A DNA stretch of 64,000 nucleotides from CAYSPG01 sp964432885 (GTDB taxonomy: Bacteria; Bacteroidota; Bacteroidia; AKYH767-A; OLB10). Location: the NCBI GenBank assembly GCA_964432885.1, contig CAYSPG010000004.1:62001-126000 (forward strand), given 5' to 3'. Positions 24,483-32,753 of this stretch are shown piece by piece. The translations under genes and the position numbers were made by a program. Below the pieces are notes generated by a model. That model worked only from the letters and a program-made list of their open reading frames with translations, was not told the origin of the DNA and made no database searches. Position 1 is the first letter of the stretch. Each line of letters begins with the position of its first letter.

Positions 24483-24562
24483 AACGCAGATTTTTATGAT
24501 TGTTAAGATTTTCGCAGATATCAAATCATAATTTATCATCACCAACATAAAAATCAGCGTTC
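24482..24562. repeat. Inverted repeat between allantoinase and allantoicase genes
   Basis: GAACGCAGATTTTTATG (24482-24498) and CATAAAAATCAGCGTTC (24546-24562) pair in 16 of 17 positions across 47 bp. The arms almost exactly fill the intergenic space. Confidence 0.75.
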
Positions 24563-24573
24563 AAAAAGAATTT

Positions 24574-25587
24574 ATGTCAGAACCTACATTTACAAAACTT
24601 ACCGATTTAGTTGCGGAGAGATTAGGAGGCAAAACGCTACTTTGCAGTGATGATTTTTTTGCCGAGAAGGAGAATTTGTTAAAGCCTGGCCGCGGAATTT
24701 TTATTCCGGATAAATATACCGACCGTGGAAAGTGGATGGACGGATGGGAAAGCCGCAGGAAAAGAACACCGGGATATGACTGGTGCATTATTCAATTAGC
24801 AACATCAGGAAAAATTTTTGGTGTTGACATTGACACAAATCATTTTCTTGGGAATCATCCACCGTATGCAAGCATTGAAGCGTGCAATATTTCTCAAACA
24901 GAAAAAATAAATTTTGATAAAATTGACCCGATAGCTATCGGGTGGAAAGAAATTCTTCCAAAATCTCCTTTACAACCCGGCTCGCAGAATTTTTATGAAA
25001 TAGCTGACAGAAATATATACACCCATTTGCGATTAAATATTTATCCTGATGGCGGTGTTGCCCGCTTGAAAGTGTATGGAGAAGTTTTTAAAGATTGGAC
25101 TACGGTTGGAAAAAATGAAGTGATTGATTTGGCGGCAGCCGTTAATGGAGCCAAATCTGTTTTGTGTAACGACATGTTTTTTTCGCACATGGATAATTTA
25201 ATTATGCCCGGTCGCGGAGTAAACATGGGTGATGGATGGGAAACCAAACGTAACCGTACACCAAACAATCGTGATTGGGTAATTGTACGACTTGCACATA
25301 AAGGCACAATTGAAAAAATTTTAGTTGACACCTGCCATTTCAAAGGAAATTACCCTGACAGTTGTTTGATTGAAGGCTGTAACATTTCACTTGAAGAAGA
25401 AAAAAATCTTGGTAGCGATAAAATAAAATGGACAACCATTCTTCCTCAAACAAAACTTACTGCTGACCATGAGCATTACTTCCAAAAAGAAATTACATCA
25501 AAGGAAAATTTCACCCATGTGCGGTTAACTATTTTTCCTGATGGTGGAATAAGCCGAATGCGATTGTGGGGAAAAATCAGCAATTAA
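24574..25587 (+). CDS. alc: Allantoicase
   Basis: 337 residues with two internal repeats of the allantoicase beta-sandwich: first LVAERLGGKTLLCSDDFFAEKENLLKPGRG, DGWESRRKRTPGYDWCIIQLA and FLGNHPPYASIEAC; second GAKSVLCNDMFFSHMDNLIMPGRGVNMGDGWETKRNRTPNNRDWVIVRLAHKG and FKGNYPDSCLIEGC. It hydrolyses allantoate to ureidoglycolate and urea, the step after allantoinase. A perfect 18-bp palindrome (24926-24943) sits in the linker between the repeats of the first domain, coding for a short extra loop. No ureidoglycolate lyase is seen in the window. Confidence 0.95.
   Translation: MSEPTFTKLTDLVAERLGGKTLLCSDDFFAEKENLLKPGRGIFIPDKYTDRGKWMDGWESRRKRTPGYDWCIIQLATSGKIFGVDIDTNHFLGNHPPYASIEACNISQTEKINFDKIDPIAIGWKEILPKSPLQPGSQNFYEIADRNIYTHLRLNIYPDGGVARLKVYGEVFKDWTTVGKNEVIDLAAAVNGAKSVLCNDMFFSHMDNLIMPGRGVNMGDGWETKRNRTPNNRDWVIVRLAHKGTIEKILVDTCHFKGNYPDSCLIEGCNISLEEEKNLGSDKIKWTTILPQTKLTADHEHYFQKEITSKENFTHVRLTIFPDGGISRMRLWGKISN
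24926..24943. repeat. Perfect palindrome ACCCGATAGCTATCGGGT inside allantoicase gene
   Basis: An 18-bp fully self-complementary sequence inside coding DNA. It encodes part of a segment D-P-I-A-I-G-W. Its halves (CCCGAT / ATCGGG) recur in the anticodon arm of the tRNA-Phe-like gene at 13736. Confidence 0.8.
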
Positions 25588-25642
25588 CCGTTGAGGAAAT
25601 AAAAAGTTATATATTTACATCACAAAAAAATAACACATAAAC

Positions 25643-26020
25643 ATGAAAAAAATTATTCAACTAACATTTGCTGTTTTAGTACTTGCAATAAGCAGCACGT
25701 TTGCACAAGAAAATAGTGTGAACGAATCTACACCAGAGCAGCGTGCCGAAATGCGTATGCAACGCTACAATGCCGACCTTAAGTTGTCAAACGAACAAAA
25801 AACCCAACTGATAGACTTATTTGTTAAGCAAGAAAAAATCCGCAACGCTACTGCTGATGAGCAAAAAGCGTTTAGGCAAAATTTTGAGGTTGAAATAAAC
25901 AAAATACTTACCCCCGAACAGCAGACTACATTAAAGCAGCTGCGCGAGCAACGCAGAAACCAAACTCAGTTTAAAAACGAAGAGGGAAAGAAAAACGGAA
26001 CCAACGAAGAAGTAAAATAA
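25643..26020 (+). CDS. Spy/CpxP-like small periplasmic protein
   Basis: 125 residues with a signal peptide (MKKIIQLTFAVLVLAISSTFAQ). The mature protein is highly charged and helical, with T-P-E-Q-R-A-E-M-R and L-x-L-(S/T)-x-E-Q-(K/Q) elements (LKLSNEQKTQLIDLF, ILTPEQQTTLKQL), a pattern seen in Spy/LTXXQ-type periplasmic chaperone-like proteins. A role in envelope stress is possible but not shown. A strong Rho-independent terminator follows at 26045. Confidence 0.7.
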   Translation: MKKIIQLTFAVLVLAISSTFAQENSVNESTPEQRAEMRMQRYNADLKLSNEQKTQLIDLFVKQEKIRNATADEQKAFRQNFEVEINKILTPEQQTTLKQLREQRRNQTQFKNEEGKKNGTNEEVK

Positions 26021-26044
26021 AATTAAGAGTAGTTACTACAATTT

Positions 26045-26077
26045 AAAGCAGGAATCATTTCCTGCTTTTTTGTTTTA
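26045..26077 (+). terminator. Rho-independent terminator
   Basis: AAAGCAGGAA, loop TCAT, TTCCTGCTTT, then a T-rich run TTTGTTTTA. The perfect 10-bp stem 25 bp after the Spy-like gene's stop makes this convincing. Confidence 0.85.
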
Positions 26078-26137
26078 TTTCAATTACCTATTTTCGACAC
26101 CCCTAACATCAAACTTAAATCTTCAAACAATCTCATT

Positions 26138-26854
26138 ATGGCCTACGAATTTCTTGATGCAACCATTGTAAACATCATTGACGAAAATGATGTGGTAAAA
26201 CGTTTTTTTATAAAAGTTCCTGACGAGCGTCCGTTTTCATTTAAAGCAGGTCAGTTTGTTATGCTCGATTTGCCTATTGATTCAAAATACACCAACCGTA
26301 GTTATTCAATTGCTTCAGCGCCATCAAATGATAATATTTTTGAACTGTGTATAGTAATTAACCCAAAAGGATTGGGCACTCCTTACATGTGGGAAAATTA
26401 TAAAGTGGGAACTGTTGTAAAACTTTCGCGTGTGCTTGGTAAGTTTCAAGTGCCCGAACCTATTGATACCGACTTGTGCTTTATTTGTACAGGTACAGGC
26501 ATAGCGCCTTTACGTGCACAGGTTATTGATATTATAAACCGTGGTGTGCCACATAAAAATATGTACATGGTTTTTGGCAACCGTTGGGAAAAAGACATTA
26601 TCTATCGTAAAGAACTTGAAGATTTATCTTCAAAACATCCTGAATTTAAATTTATTCCTGTTTTATCACGTGAAAATCCGGGATGGGAAGGCCGTAAAGG
26701 TTATGTTCATGCTGTGTACGAAGAAATTTTTGCCGACAAGCGCCCCGCTAAATTTTTTATTTGCGGTTGGGCCGATATGTTGCGCGATGCACGTGCACGT
26801 CTTGAGGCTATGGGCTATGATAAGAAGTCAATTAAGTTTGAATCGTACGATTAA
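26138..26854 (+). CDS. Ferredoxin/flavodoxin-NADP+ reductase
   Basis: 238 residues. FAD domain: FKAGQFVMLDLP and the flavin-binding RSYSIASAP; NADP domain: LCFICTGTGIAPLRAQVID, MYMVFGNRWEKDIIYRKEL and the C-terminal FICGWADMLRDARARLEAMGYDKKSIKFESYD. The acidic/aromatic C-terminus ending in Y-D resembles bacterial FNR enzymes of the plant-type superfamily. It exchanges electrons between NADPH and ferredoxin or flavodoxin in the cytoplasm. Confidence 0.88.
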   Translation: MAYEFLDATIVNIIDENDVVKRFFIKVPDERPFSFKAGQFVMLDLPIDSKYTNRSYSIASAPSNDNIFELCIVINPKGLGTPYMWENYKVGTVVKLSRVLGKFQVPEPIDTDLCFICTGTGIAPLRAQVIDIINRGVPHKNMYMVFGNRWEKDIIYRKELEDLSSKHPEFKFIPVLSRENPGWEGRKGYVHAVYEEIFADKRPAKFFICGWADMLRDARARLEAMGYDKKSIKFESYD

Positions 26855-26913
26855 CAGTTAAGTGCAAAGCCGGAAATTTTTTCAGGTCTCAACACTTCTT
26901 AACACAAAAAACT

Positions 26914-27855
26914 TTGTCATCGCGGTTTAAAATAAAAAAATCTGACGAGCGGGAACTTGGTTTTGGTACAGCAGCCAATGCTGCCAAACAACGCTCTCTT
27001 AATAAAGATGGCACACCAAATATTAAGCGCAATGGCGTAGCGCATTTTAATCCTATAAATATTTATCACGACTTAATTCGAATGTCGTGGACTAAATTTA
27101 TTTTGGTGGTATTGCTTGGTTATTTTATAATGAACAACATTTTTGCCGCCACTTATTATTTTATTGGCATCGAACATTTAACTGGTATGAAACATGCCAC
27201 CGCTTTGCGTGATTACTGGGAATGTTTTTTCTTTAGCACACAGGCCTTAACCACAGTAGGCTTTGGTCGCATTGCTCCCATTGGTTTTGCAACCAATGTG
27301 GTTACATCGGTTGAATCAATGGTGGGGCTGCTTTCATTTGCCATGGCCACCGGCCTTTTGTACGGAAAGTTTTCGCGACCAACTGCAAAATTATTTATCA
27401 GCCAACATGCACTTATTGCACCGTATAAGGACATTACAGGTTTTATGTTTCGTGTTGCCAATGCGCGCAATAATCAGCTTATTGAAGCCGAAGCTACTTT
27501 AATTGTAGCATTTGATGTGGACGAAAACGGAAAAACAATTCGCAAATTTCAAAACCTTGAACTTGAATTAAAAAAAATAAGTTTGCTTGCATTAAGCTGG
27601 ACTATTGTTCATCCCATTGATGATGCAAGCCCGTTAAAAAACTTAACCAATGATGATTTTGAAAAGTCGGACATTGAATTTCTTTTTATACTTAAAGCTG
27701 TTGATGACACGTATGCACAAACTGTTTACTCACGTTCGTCATATAAAGCCAATGAAATTGTTTGGAATGCAAAATTCAAACCCATAATAGGTACTGCACG
27801 TGATGGCAGGCCATCTCTTGACTTGCATCGCATTGATGATTTTGAAAAAGTGTAG
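26914..27855 (+). CDS. Inward-rectifier potassium channel (KirBac type)
   Basis: 313 residues from a TTG at 26914; no ATG is available in frame before the conserved region. The N-terminus (LGFGTAANAAKQRSLNKDGTPNIKRNG) matches the Kir slide-helix lead. TM1 is about 61-85, the pore FFFSTQALTTVGFGRIAP has filter T114-V-G-F-G118 (Phe for the usual Tyr), TM2 about 125-150, then the cytoplasmic immunoglobulin-like domain (ALIAPYKDITGFMFRVANARNNQLIEAEATLIV, LSWTIVHPIDDASPL). It forms a tetrameric K+ channel in the inner membrane. TVGFG is known in some Kir channels and need not abolish selectivity. Confidence 0.92.
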   Translation: MSSRFKIKKSDERELGFGTAANAAKQRSLNKDGTPNIKRNGVAHFNPINIYHDLIRMSWTKFILVVLLGYFIMNNIFAATYYFIGIEHLTGMKHATALRDYWECFFFSTQALTTVGFGRIAPIGFATNVVTSVESMVGLLSFAMATGLLYGKFSRPTAKLFISQHALIAPYKDITGFMFRVANARNNQLIEAEATLIVAFDVDENGKTIRKFQNLELELKKISLLALSWTIVHPIDDASPLKNLTNDDFEKSDIEFLFILKAVDDTYAQTVYSRSSYKANEIVWNAKFKPIIGTARDGRPSLDLHRIDDFEKV

Positions 27856-27895
27856 TTATTGACTTCCAAACACATTAATCCATGTGCTTTGCCTA

Positions 27896-27925
27896 TTGAC
27901 AGTTCGATTTCACTTACTATATTTG
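27896..27925 (+). promoter_or_regulatory. Promoter of the WecA-type gene
   Basis: TTG at 27896-27898, exactly 19 bp, then TATATTTG at 27918-27925: a full match to the Bacteroidota primary-sigma consensus TTG-N19-TAnnTTTG, about 69 bp before the ATG at 27994. Confidence 0.65.
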
Positions 27926-27993
27926 CGCCTTCACAAAATAGTAGCTTTTAAGTAATATTACTTAAATACTTTTGGTGATATCTTAACACTAAT

Positions 27994-29061
27994 ATGATTA
28001 ACATAGCCTTTAGCTGCATCACTGCTTTTATTATCACTTTTCTGGCAATCCCCTCTATTATTAAAGTTGCTGTTATTAAAAATTTATTTGATGAACCGGG
28101 AGGGCGTAAGGCGCATAAATCAAGCATACCTACCCTTGGTGGTATTGCCATTTTTGCAGGGGTGGTTTTCTCGTTTACGTTTTGGTCGGCAGGATTTAAT
28201 TTTCAAAGCACACAATATATAATAGCCGCGCTTATTGTGATGTTTTTTATAGGAATTAAAGACGATATTATTGAATTGCCCGCAAGCAAGAAATTTTATG
28301 GGCAACTGGTGGCGAGCATAATTATTGTTTTGTTTGCCAACATACGTATTACAAGTTTGTATGGAATTTTTGGTATTGATCAGATTCCTTATTGGTTTAG
28401 TCTTTCATTTTCGTTGTTTACCATTTTGTTAATTATAAATGCGTTTAATCTTGTTGATGGTGTTGATGGTCTTGCTGCTGGCATAGGTTCAATAGCATCA
28501 TTTACCTATGGCATTTATTTTTATAATTATAACGAAATTGCGCTTTGTATTTTATCGTTCTCATTGTTTAGTGCTTTGTTGGCTTTTTTGGTTTATAATT
28601 TTGCCCCTGCCAATATTTTTATGGGCGATACCGGTTCACTTATTATTGGTTTAATTCTGGCAATTCTTACTATAAATTTTATTGAGCTAAGTTTTGATAC
28701 ACCTCCGGCTGGGTTTCCATTTAAGTCAAGCCCTGCTATGGCAATAGCCATCCTTATTTTACCCTTGTTTGATACCATGCGTGTTTTTACAATTCGCATT
28801 TTAAATAAGCGCTCTCCCTTTAAGGCCGACCGCAACCACATGCATCACGTTTTACTTGATATGGGACTTAACCATCGTGAAACATCTCTTGTTCTTTATT
28901 TAATAAACGTTGGTTTTATTTTGGTGGCCCTTGCATTGCGCGATTTAGGAAGTTTAGTTCTTTTGTTTATTCTCTCGGCTTTAGCAATTGCCTTAAGCGT
29001 GCTTCCTTATTTCTTTAGGTACGAAGGGAAAAGAGGCTTTCAAATCAAGACCACCAAGTAA
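27994..29061 (+). CDS. Polyprenyl-phosphate sugar-1-phosphate transferase (WecA/TagO/MraY superfamily)
   Basis: 355 residues with about 10-11 membrane helices. Signature segments: DEPGGRKAHKSSIPTLGGIAIF, the catalytic Asp pair in GIKDDIIELPASKKFYGQL, INAFNLVDGVDGLAAGIG, FMGDTGSLIIGLIL, and the HIHH-like RNHMHHVLLDMGLNHRE. It transfers a sugar-1-phosphate (often GlcNAc-1-P) from UDP-sugar to undecaprenyl phosphate, starting O-antigen or other surface-glycan chains. The last loop RNHMHHxLLDMG is of WecA type rather than MraY. Confidence 0.92.
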   Translation: MINIAFSCITAFIITFLAIPSIIKVAVIKNLFDEPGGRKAHKSSIPTLGGIAIFAGVVFSFTFWSAGFNFQSTQYIIAALIVMFFIGIKDDIIELPASKKFYGQLVASIIIVLFANIRITSLYGIFGIDQIPYWFSLSFSLFTILLIINAFNLVDGVDGLAAGIGSIASFTYGIYFYNYNEIALCILSFSLFSALLAFLVYNFAPANIFMGDTGSLIIGLILAILTINFIELSFDTPPAGFPFKSSPAMAIAILILPLFDTMRVFTIRILNKRSPFKADRNHMHHVLLDMGLNHRETSLVLYLINVGFILVALALRDLGSLVLLFILSALAIALSVLPYFFRYEGKRGFQIKTTK

Positions 29062-29203
29062 TTTTTATCCTTCTATTTCCTCAATTATCCTTTTATTATG
29101 AGTGGATGTGTAAGGTTTATGCGGTTTTCATAATGATTTTTTTATTTTCGCCCGAACATTACCGGTAAACTCTGAGTACAAGAGGTTATCAATCTAAATT
29201 TTA

Positions 29204-30760
29204 ATGAAAAAATTTAAAGCAATATTTAGTTGCCTTTTGGCTGTTTTGTGCATTGTTAGCTCAAAGGCACAGGAAACCGATGGAGGTTTAAAGCCGAATG
29301 ACCCCATTGTGGCAATGCTTGATAGCTTAATTACACTTAAAAATGTTATCCGTTACAGTAACATTACCAGCGTAAATACTCCTGATGAACAAACAGGCCC
29401 TGTTTTTTCGGAAGAAATTATCCGCGAACGCATTTCAAAAATTTCAACTCCTGTGCCGCTTACATTGAATAAGCAGGTTAAGGAGTACATAAATCTGTAT
29501 GCTTATAAAAGGCCACAATTAACTTCGCGCGTACTGGGTTTATCAAAACTGTATTTCCCAACTTTTGAGCAGGCATTGGATAAGTATAATATCCCACTTG
29601 AGTTTAAATACTTGTCGGTGGTTGAGTCGGCACTTAACCCAACAGCGGTTTCTCACTGTGGTGCTACAGGTATTTGGCAGTTTATGTATAATACAGGCAA
29701 ACTTTATAACCTAAGCATAAACTCCTATATAGATGAGCGCAGAGATGTAAACCTTGCTACAGATGCAGCTTGCCGCTACTTTAAAGAGATGTATGATGTA
29801 TATGGCGATTGGTTGCTGGTGGTGGCATCGTATAATTGCGGCCCCGGAAATGTAAACCGTGCCATTGCACGTGCCGGTGGAAGCAAAAATTTTTGGGATA
29901 TAAGTCGTTTTTTGCCTGCTGAAACTCGTGGTTATGTACCAGCCTTTATTGCAGTTTGCTATGTGATGAATTATGCTGCTGAACACAACATAACTCCTGT
30001 TGCTCCATCTTTTTCGTTTTATGATATTGACTCAGTAGGCGTGAAAAGCAAAATAACACTTCGGCAAATTTCAAATCAGCTCGACATACCTTATGATGTA
30101 CTTTCATTTTTAAATCCGATTTATAAAAAGGGAATTATTCCTGGTGAAGGGTTTAAGCTAAACTTACCAGCCAACAAAGTGGCCTTGTTTGTTACCAATG
30201 AGGAAAACATTCATAACCTGAGCAGCCAGGAACTGCAACCTTATTCAGCAGCCAGTAATGCAGAATATAAGGAGGTAAAAAAATGGTACACCGTTCGCAA
30301 GGGTGAAACGTTAACGCAGTTTGCCAGACGAACAGATTGTTCATCAAAAGAAATAAAGCGATGGAATAAATTACGCTCAAATACTATAAAAAAAGGGCAA
30401 AAGCTGATGGTGTATGTTTTGGTGAAGGAAAAGGAAGAGATGGTTGCAGAAGCCAAGCCATCATCGGATAAACAAGATTCAACCAAGGTAGTATCTGCTA
30501 AGGCAGATTCTCTTGTAACGGATAGTGCGGTGGCCTTATCGAATGCAGATGAAGCCCAGCAGAATGACCAATCCAAAGAAAGCGATAAAGCAATTGCAAA
30601 ATATATTTATCATACTGTACAGCCTGGTGATACGCTTTGGAATATAGCCAGGCGTTATGATGGTGTTTCAGTTGAGACGTTAAAGGAGATAAATAACTTG
30701 TCTTCAAAAAGCAAAATAAAAGTTGGGCTTAAGTTAAAGGTGCCTAACTCAAACAGCTAA
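29204..30760 (+). CDS. MltD-type lytic murein transglycosylase with two LysM domains
   Basis: 518 residues: signal peptide (KFKAIFSCLLAVLCIVSSKAQ), an SLT domain (about 130-270) with the catalytic Glu in EFKYLSVVESALNPTAVSHCGATGIWQFM, the DERRDVNLATDAACRYF and VASYNCGPGNVNRAI motifs, then a LysM near 355-410 (WYTVRKGETLTQFARRTDCSSKEIKRWN), a low-complexity charged linker, and a second LysM at the C-terminus (YIYHTVQPGDTLWNIARRY). It cleaves peptidoglycan glycan strands, forming 1,6-anhydro ends, in the periplasm. Its stop TAA directly touches the inverted stop of pgk, with no base between. Confidence 0.93.
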   Translation: MKKFKAIFSCLLAVLCIVSSKAQETDGGLKPNDPIVAMLDSLITLKNVIRYSNITSVNTPDEQTGPVFSEEIIRERISKISTPVPLTLNKQVKEYINLYAYKRPQLTSRVLGLSKLYFPTFEQALDKYNIPLEFKYLSVVESALNPTAVSHCGATGIWQFMYNTGKLYNLSINSYIDERRDVNLATDAACRYFKEMYDVYGDWLLVVASYNCGPGNVNRAIARAGGSKNFWDISRFLPAETRGYVPAFIAVCYVMNYAAEHNITPVAPSFSFYDIDSVGVKSKITLRQISNQLDIPYDVLSFLNPIYKKGIIPGEGFKLNLPANKVALFVTNEENIHNLSSQELQPYSAASNAEYKEVKKWYTVRKGETLTQFARRTDCSSKEIKRWNKLRSNTIKKGQKLMVYVLVKEKEEMVAEAKPSSDKQDSTKVVSAKADSLVTDSAVALSNADEAQQNDQSKESDKAIAKYIYHTVQPGDTLWNIARRYDGVSVETLKEINNLSSKSKIKVGLKLKVPNSNS

Positions 30761-31975
30761 TTACTGCATTACCATTTTTATTCCAGGTAATTCTTTTCCT
30801 TCAAAGTATTCGAGCAGTGCGCCACCACCGGTGCTTACATAGCTAACTTTATCGGCCATGTTAAATTGGTTAATTGCAGCTGCCGAGTCGCCACCGCCAA
30901 TTAATGAAAACGCTCCGCTGGCGGTTGCATCTGCAATTGCATGAGCAACTTTTTTGGTTCCTTCGGCAAAGGCTGGCATTTCAAATACGCCCATGGGGCC
31001 GTTCCATAATATGGTTTTTGAATTTTTTATAACATCGGCATACTCGTTTGATGCGGTAGCGCCAATGTCTAATCCCATCCATCCATCAGGTATGGCATTG
31101 CTTTTTACGTGCTGGGTTTTTGCTTCTGCTTTAAACTCATCCCCGGCAATGGAATCAACGGGCAGATAAAATTTTACTCCGCTTTTTTTAGCGCGTTCGA
31201 GTATGTCTTTTGCAAGGTCAAGTTTATCGTCTTCGCAAAGTGATGTGCCAATGGTGCCGCCAAGTGCTTTAAAAAATGTGTATGCCATGCCTCCGCCAAT
31301 AATAATATTGTCGCAGCGTTTCATGAGTTGTTCTATGATTAAAATTTTGTCAGAAACTTTGGCTCCGCCCATGATGGCAGTAAATGGACGTTGGGCGTGC
31401 TGCATAACTTTCTCGGCATTTTTAATTTCGTTGGCCATTATGTATCCAAACATTTTTGCCGAAGGAAAAAATTTTGCAATTACTGCTGTGCTTGCATGTG
31501 CGCGGTGTGCTGTGCCAAAGGCATCGTTAACATATACATTGCCATACGAAGCAAGTTTTTGGGCAAAGCCTTCGTCTCCTTTTTCTTCTTCTTTATAAAA
31601 ACGCAAATTTTCGAGCAGCATAACTTCGCCTGCTTTTAAAAGGGCTGCTGCTTCTTTTGCAGATTCGCTCATACAATCATCAACAAATTTTACGGGTATC
31701 CCAAGTAAATCACTTGCGCATTTGACAGTATGAGCAAGTGTAAATTTTTTTACATCAATGGTTCCGTCTTCTTTCAATTTTTTTAATGGGCGACCAAGGT
31801 GGCTCATTAAAATAACGCTACCGCCATCGGCTACTATTTTTTTTATGGTGGGTACTGCCGCGCGTATGCGTGTATCATCGGTAACTGCAAAAGTTGCTTT
31901 GTCTAATGGTACATTAAAGTCAACTCGAACCAATGCTTTTTTTCCTGAGAAGTTAAAATTGTCAACTGTGTTCAT
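30761..31975 (-). CDS. pgk: Phosphoglycerate kinase
   Basis: 404 residues. GKKALVRVDFNVPLD, SHLGRPLKKL, ENLRFYKEEEKGDEGFA, the AFGTAHRAHAST substrate loop, PFTAIMGGAKVSDKI, IIIGGGMAYTFFKA, LWNGPMGVFEMPAFAEGT and SLIGGGDSAAAI, VSTGGGALLEYFEGKELPG are all conserved. It converts 1,3-bisphosphoglycerate and ADP to 3-phosphoglycerate and ATP in glycolysis. TATATTTG on the minus strand (31998-32005) is a good -7 element 23 bp upstream of the ATG. Confidence 0.98.
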   Translation of the reverse strand: MNTVDNFNFSGKKALVRVDFNVPLDKATFAVTDDTRIRAAVPTIKKIVADGGSVILMSHLGRPLKKLKEDGTIDVKKFTLAHTVKCASDLLGIPVKFVDDCMSESAKEAAALLKAGEVMLLENLRFYKEEEKGDEGFAQKLASYGNVYVNDAFGTAHRAHASTAVIAKFFPSAKMFGYIMANEIKNAEKVMQHAQRPFTAIMGGAKVSDKILIIEQLMKRCDNIIIGGGMAYTFFKALGGTIGTSLCEDDKLDLAKDILERAKKSGVKFYLPVDSIAGDEFKAEAKTQHVKSNAIPDGWMGLDIGATASNEYADVIKNSKTILWNGPMGVFEMPAFAEGTKKVAHAIADATASGAFSLIGGGDSAAAINQFNMADKVSYVSTGGGALLEYFEGKELPGIKMVMQ

Positions 31976-31997
31976 TGTAGTTTTTTATAAGAAGCCG

Positions 31998-32005
31998 CAA
32001 ATATA
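31998..32005 (-). promoter_or_regulatory. Putative -7 promoter element of pgk
   Basis: Minus-strand TATATTTG matches TAnnTTTG exactly. A clear TTG at -33 is lacking. Confidence 0.45.
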
Positions 32006-32101
32006 AAAATAGGGTAGGTGCCCTAAGATTATGGTCGGCCGGCTAAATTTTTGCTTTTAAATGGTATTTTGTAATGCCTTTTTGCATGTCTATAAATGAA
32101 T

Positions 32102-32300
32102 AAATAAGTATTTGGGCATACGTAAATATGATTATTTATGTATAGTCAAATACTTGGTTATACGCTATGATATTTCACTTACGTATGCCCAAATACTTAT
32201 TTCATCGTTGTTATATATACAAGCGTAGTTACATATACTTAGTTATACGTAATATGATACAATTACGTATAATTAAATACATAGTCATACGTAATATTAT
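32102..32300. repeat. Inverted-repeat and degenerate direct-repeat array in a 372-bp gene-free stretch
   Basis: Arms at 32102-32125 and 32179-32202 are a perfect 24-bp inverted repeat (core GTATTTGGGCATACGTAA). Between and after them lie degenerate copies of a unit of the form AAATACTT(G/A)GTTATACG, often followed by (T)AATATGAT: about 32148-32172, 32232-32258 (ATATACTTAGTTATACGTAA) and 32274-32299 (AAATACATAGTCATACGTAA). The motif ATACGTAA or its complement TTACGTAT occurs at least six times. The stretch lies between the pgk promoter and the 3' end of the possible HTH gene. No open frame of note is present. Confidence 0.75.
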
Positions 32301-32347
32301 GGTTTTGGGCTATAATAGCCTGAAAAGGCCTTAAAAACCATCAAATT

Positions 32348-32722
32348 TTACCGTTTTCGCTTTAAAGGCGGGTTGTTTTTAAGGAAGGCAACTACGGTTT
32401 CGTCATCAGGATTTACCAAAACAAGATTGGCAATAACCACTGCATTTATTTTATTGCAGATGATGTGCTGATAAATGGTATCGGGCGCATACCTGCGCTT
32501 TTTTGCAAACGTGGGCACCCATTCCAGCTTGCCTATTTGCACATGATGTGCGGGCACATCCCCAGGCATGGCAACTGAGGGGTCGTTAATTATTTTAAAT
32601 CCGCAAATTGTTAAGTAGCTTATTTTATTGCGCTTAATGCGGTCGTGTGTTGTACGCACAGTTAAGCGGTGCCTGGCAGCGTACTCTTTAACGGTTATAA
32701 ATTGCGAAAGGTGAACTATCAC
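32348..32722 (-). CDS. Small protein with a possible helix-turn-helix N-terminus
   Basis: 124 residues, basic. Residues about 10-35 (ITVKEYAARHRLTVRTTHDRIKRNKI) read like an excisionase/MerR-type helix-turn-helix, and the following ISYLTICGFKIINDP resembles the short beta wing after such helices. The rest (VPTFAKKRRYAPDTIYQHIICNKINAVVIANLVLV) is not recognised. The gene sits alone between gcvP and the repeat array. The C-terminus (NNPPLKRKR) is basic. It may bind the adjacent repeats, but this is only inferred from position. Confidence 0.55.
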   Translation of the reverse strand: MIVHLSQFITVKEYAARHRLTVRTTHDRIKRNKISYLTICGFKIINDPSVAMPGDVPAHHVQIGKLEWVPTFAKKRRYAPDTIYQHIICNKINAVVIANLVLVNPDDETVVAFLKNNPPLKRKR

Positions 32723-32753
32723 GCTGTGTGATTTTTTAAATTGTGATGCAGCG

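Noticed and set aside
32102..32300. Repeat array as a CRISPR
   Set aside because: Units are degenerate, unevenly spaced, mix orientations, and no cas genes are near.
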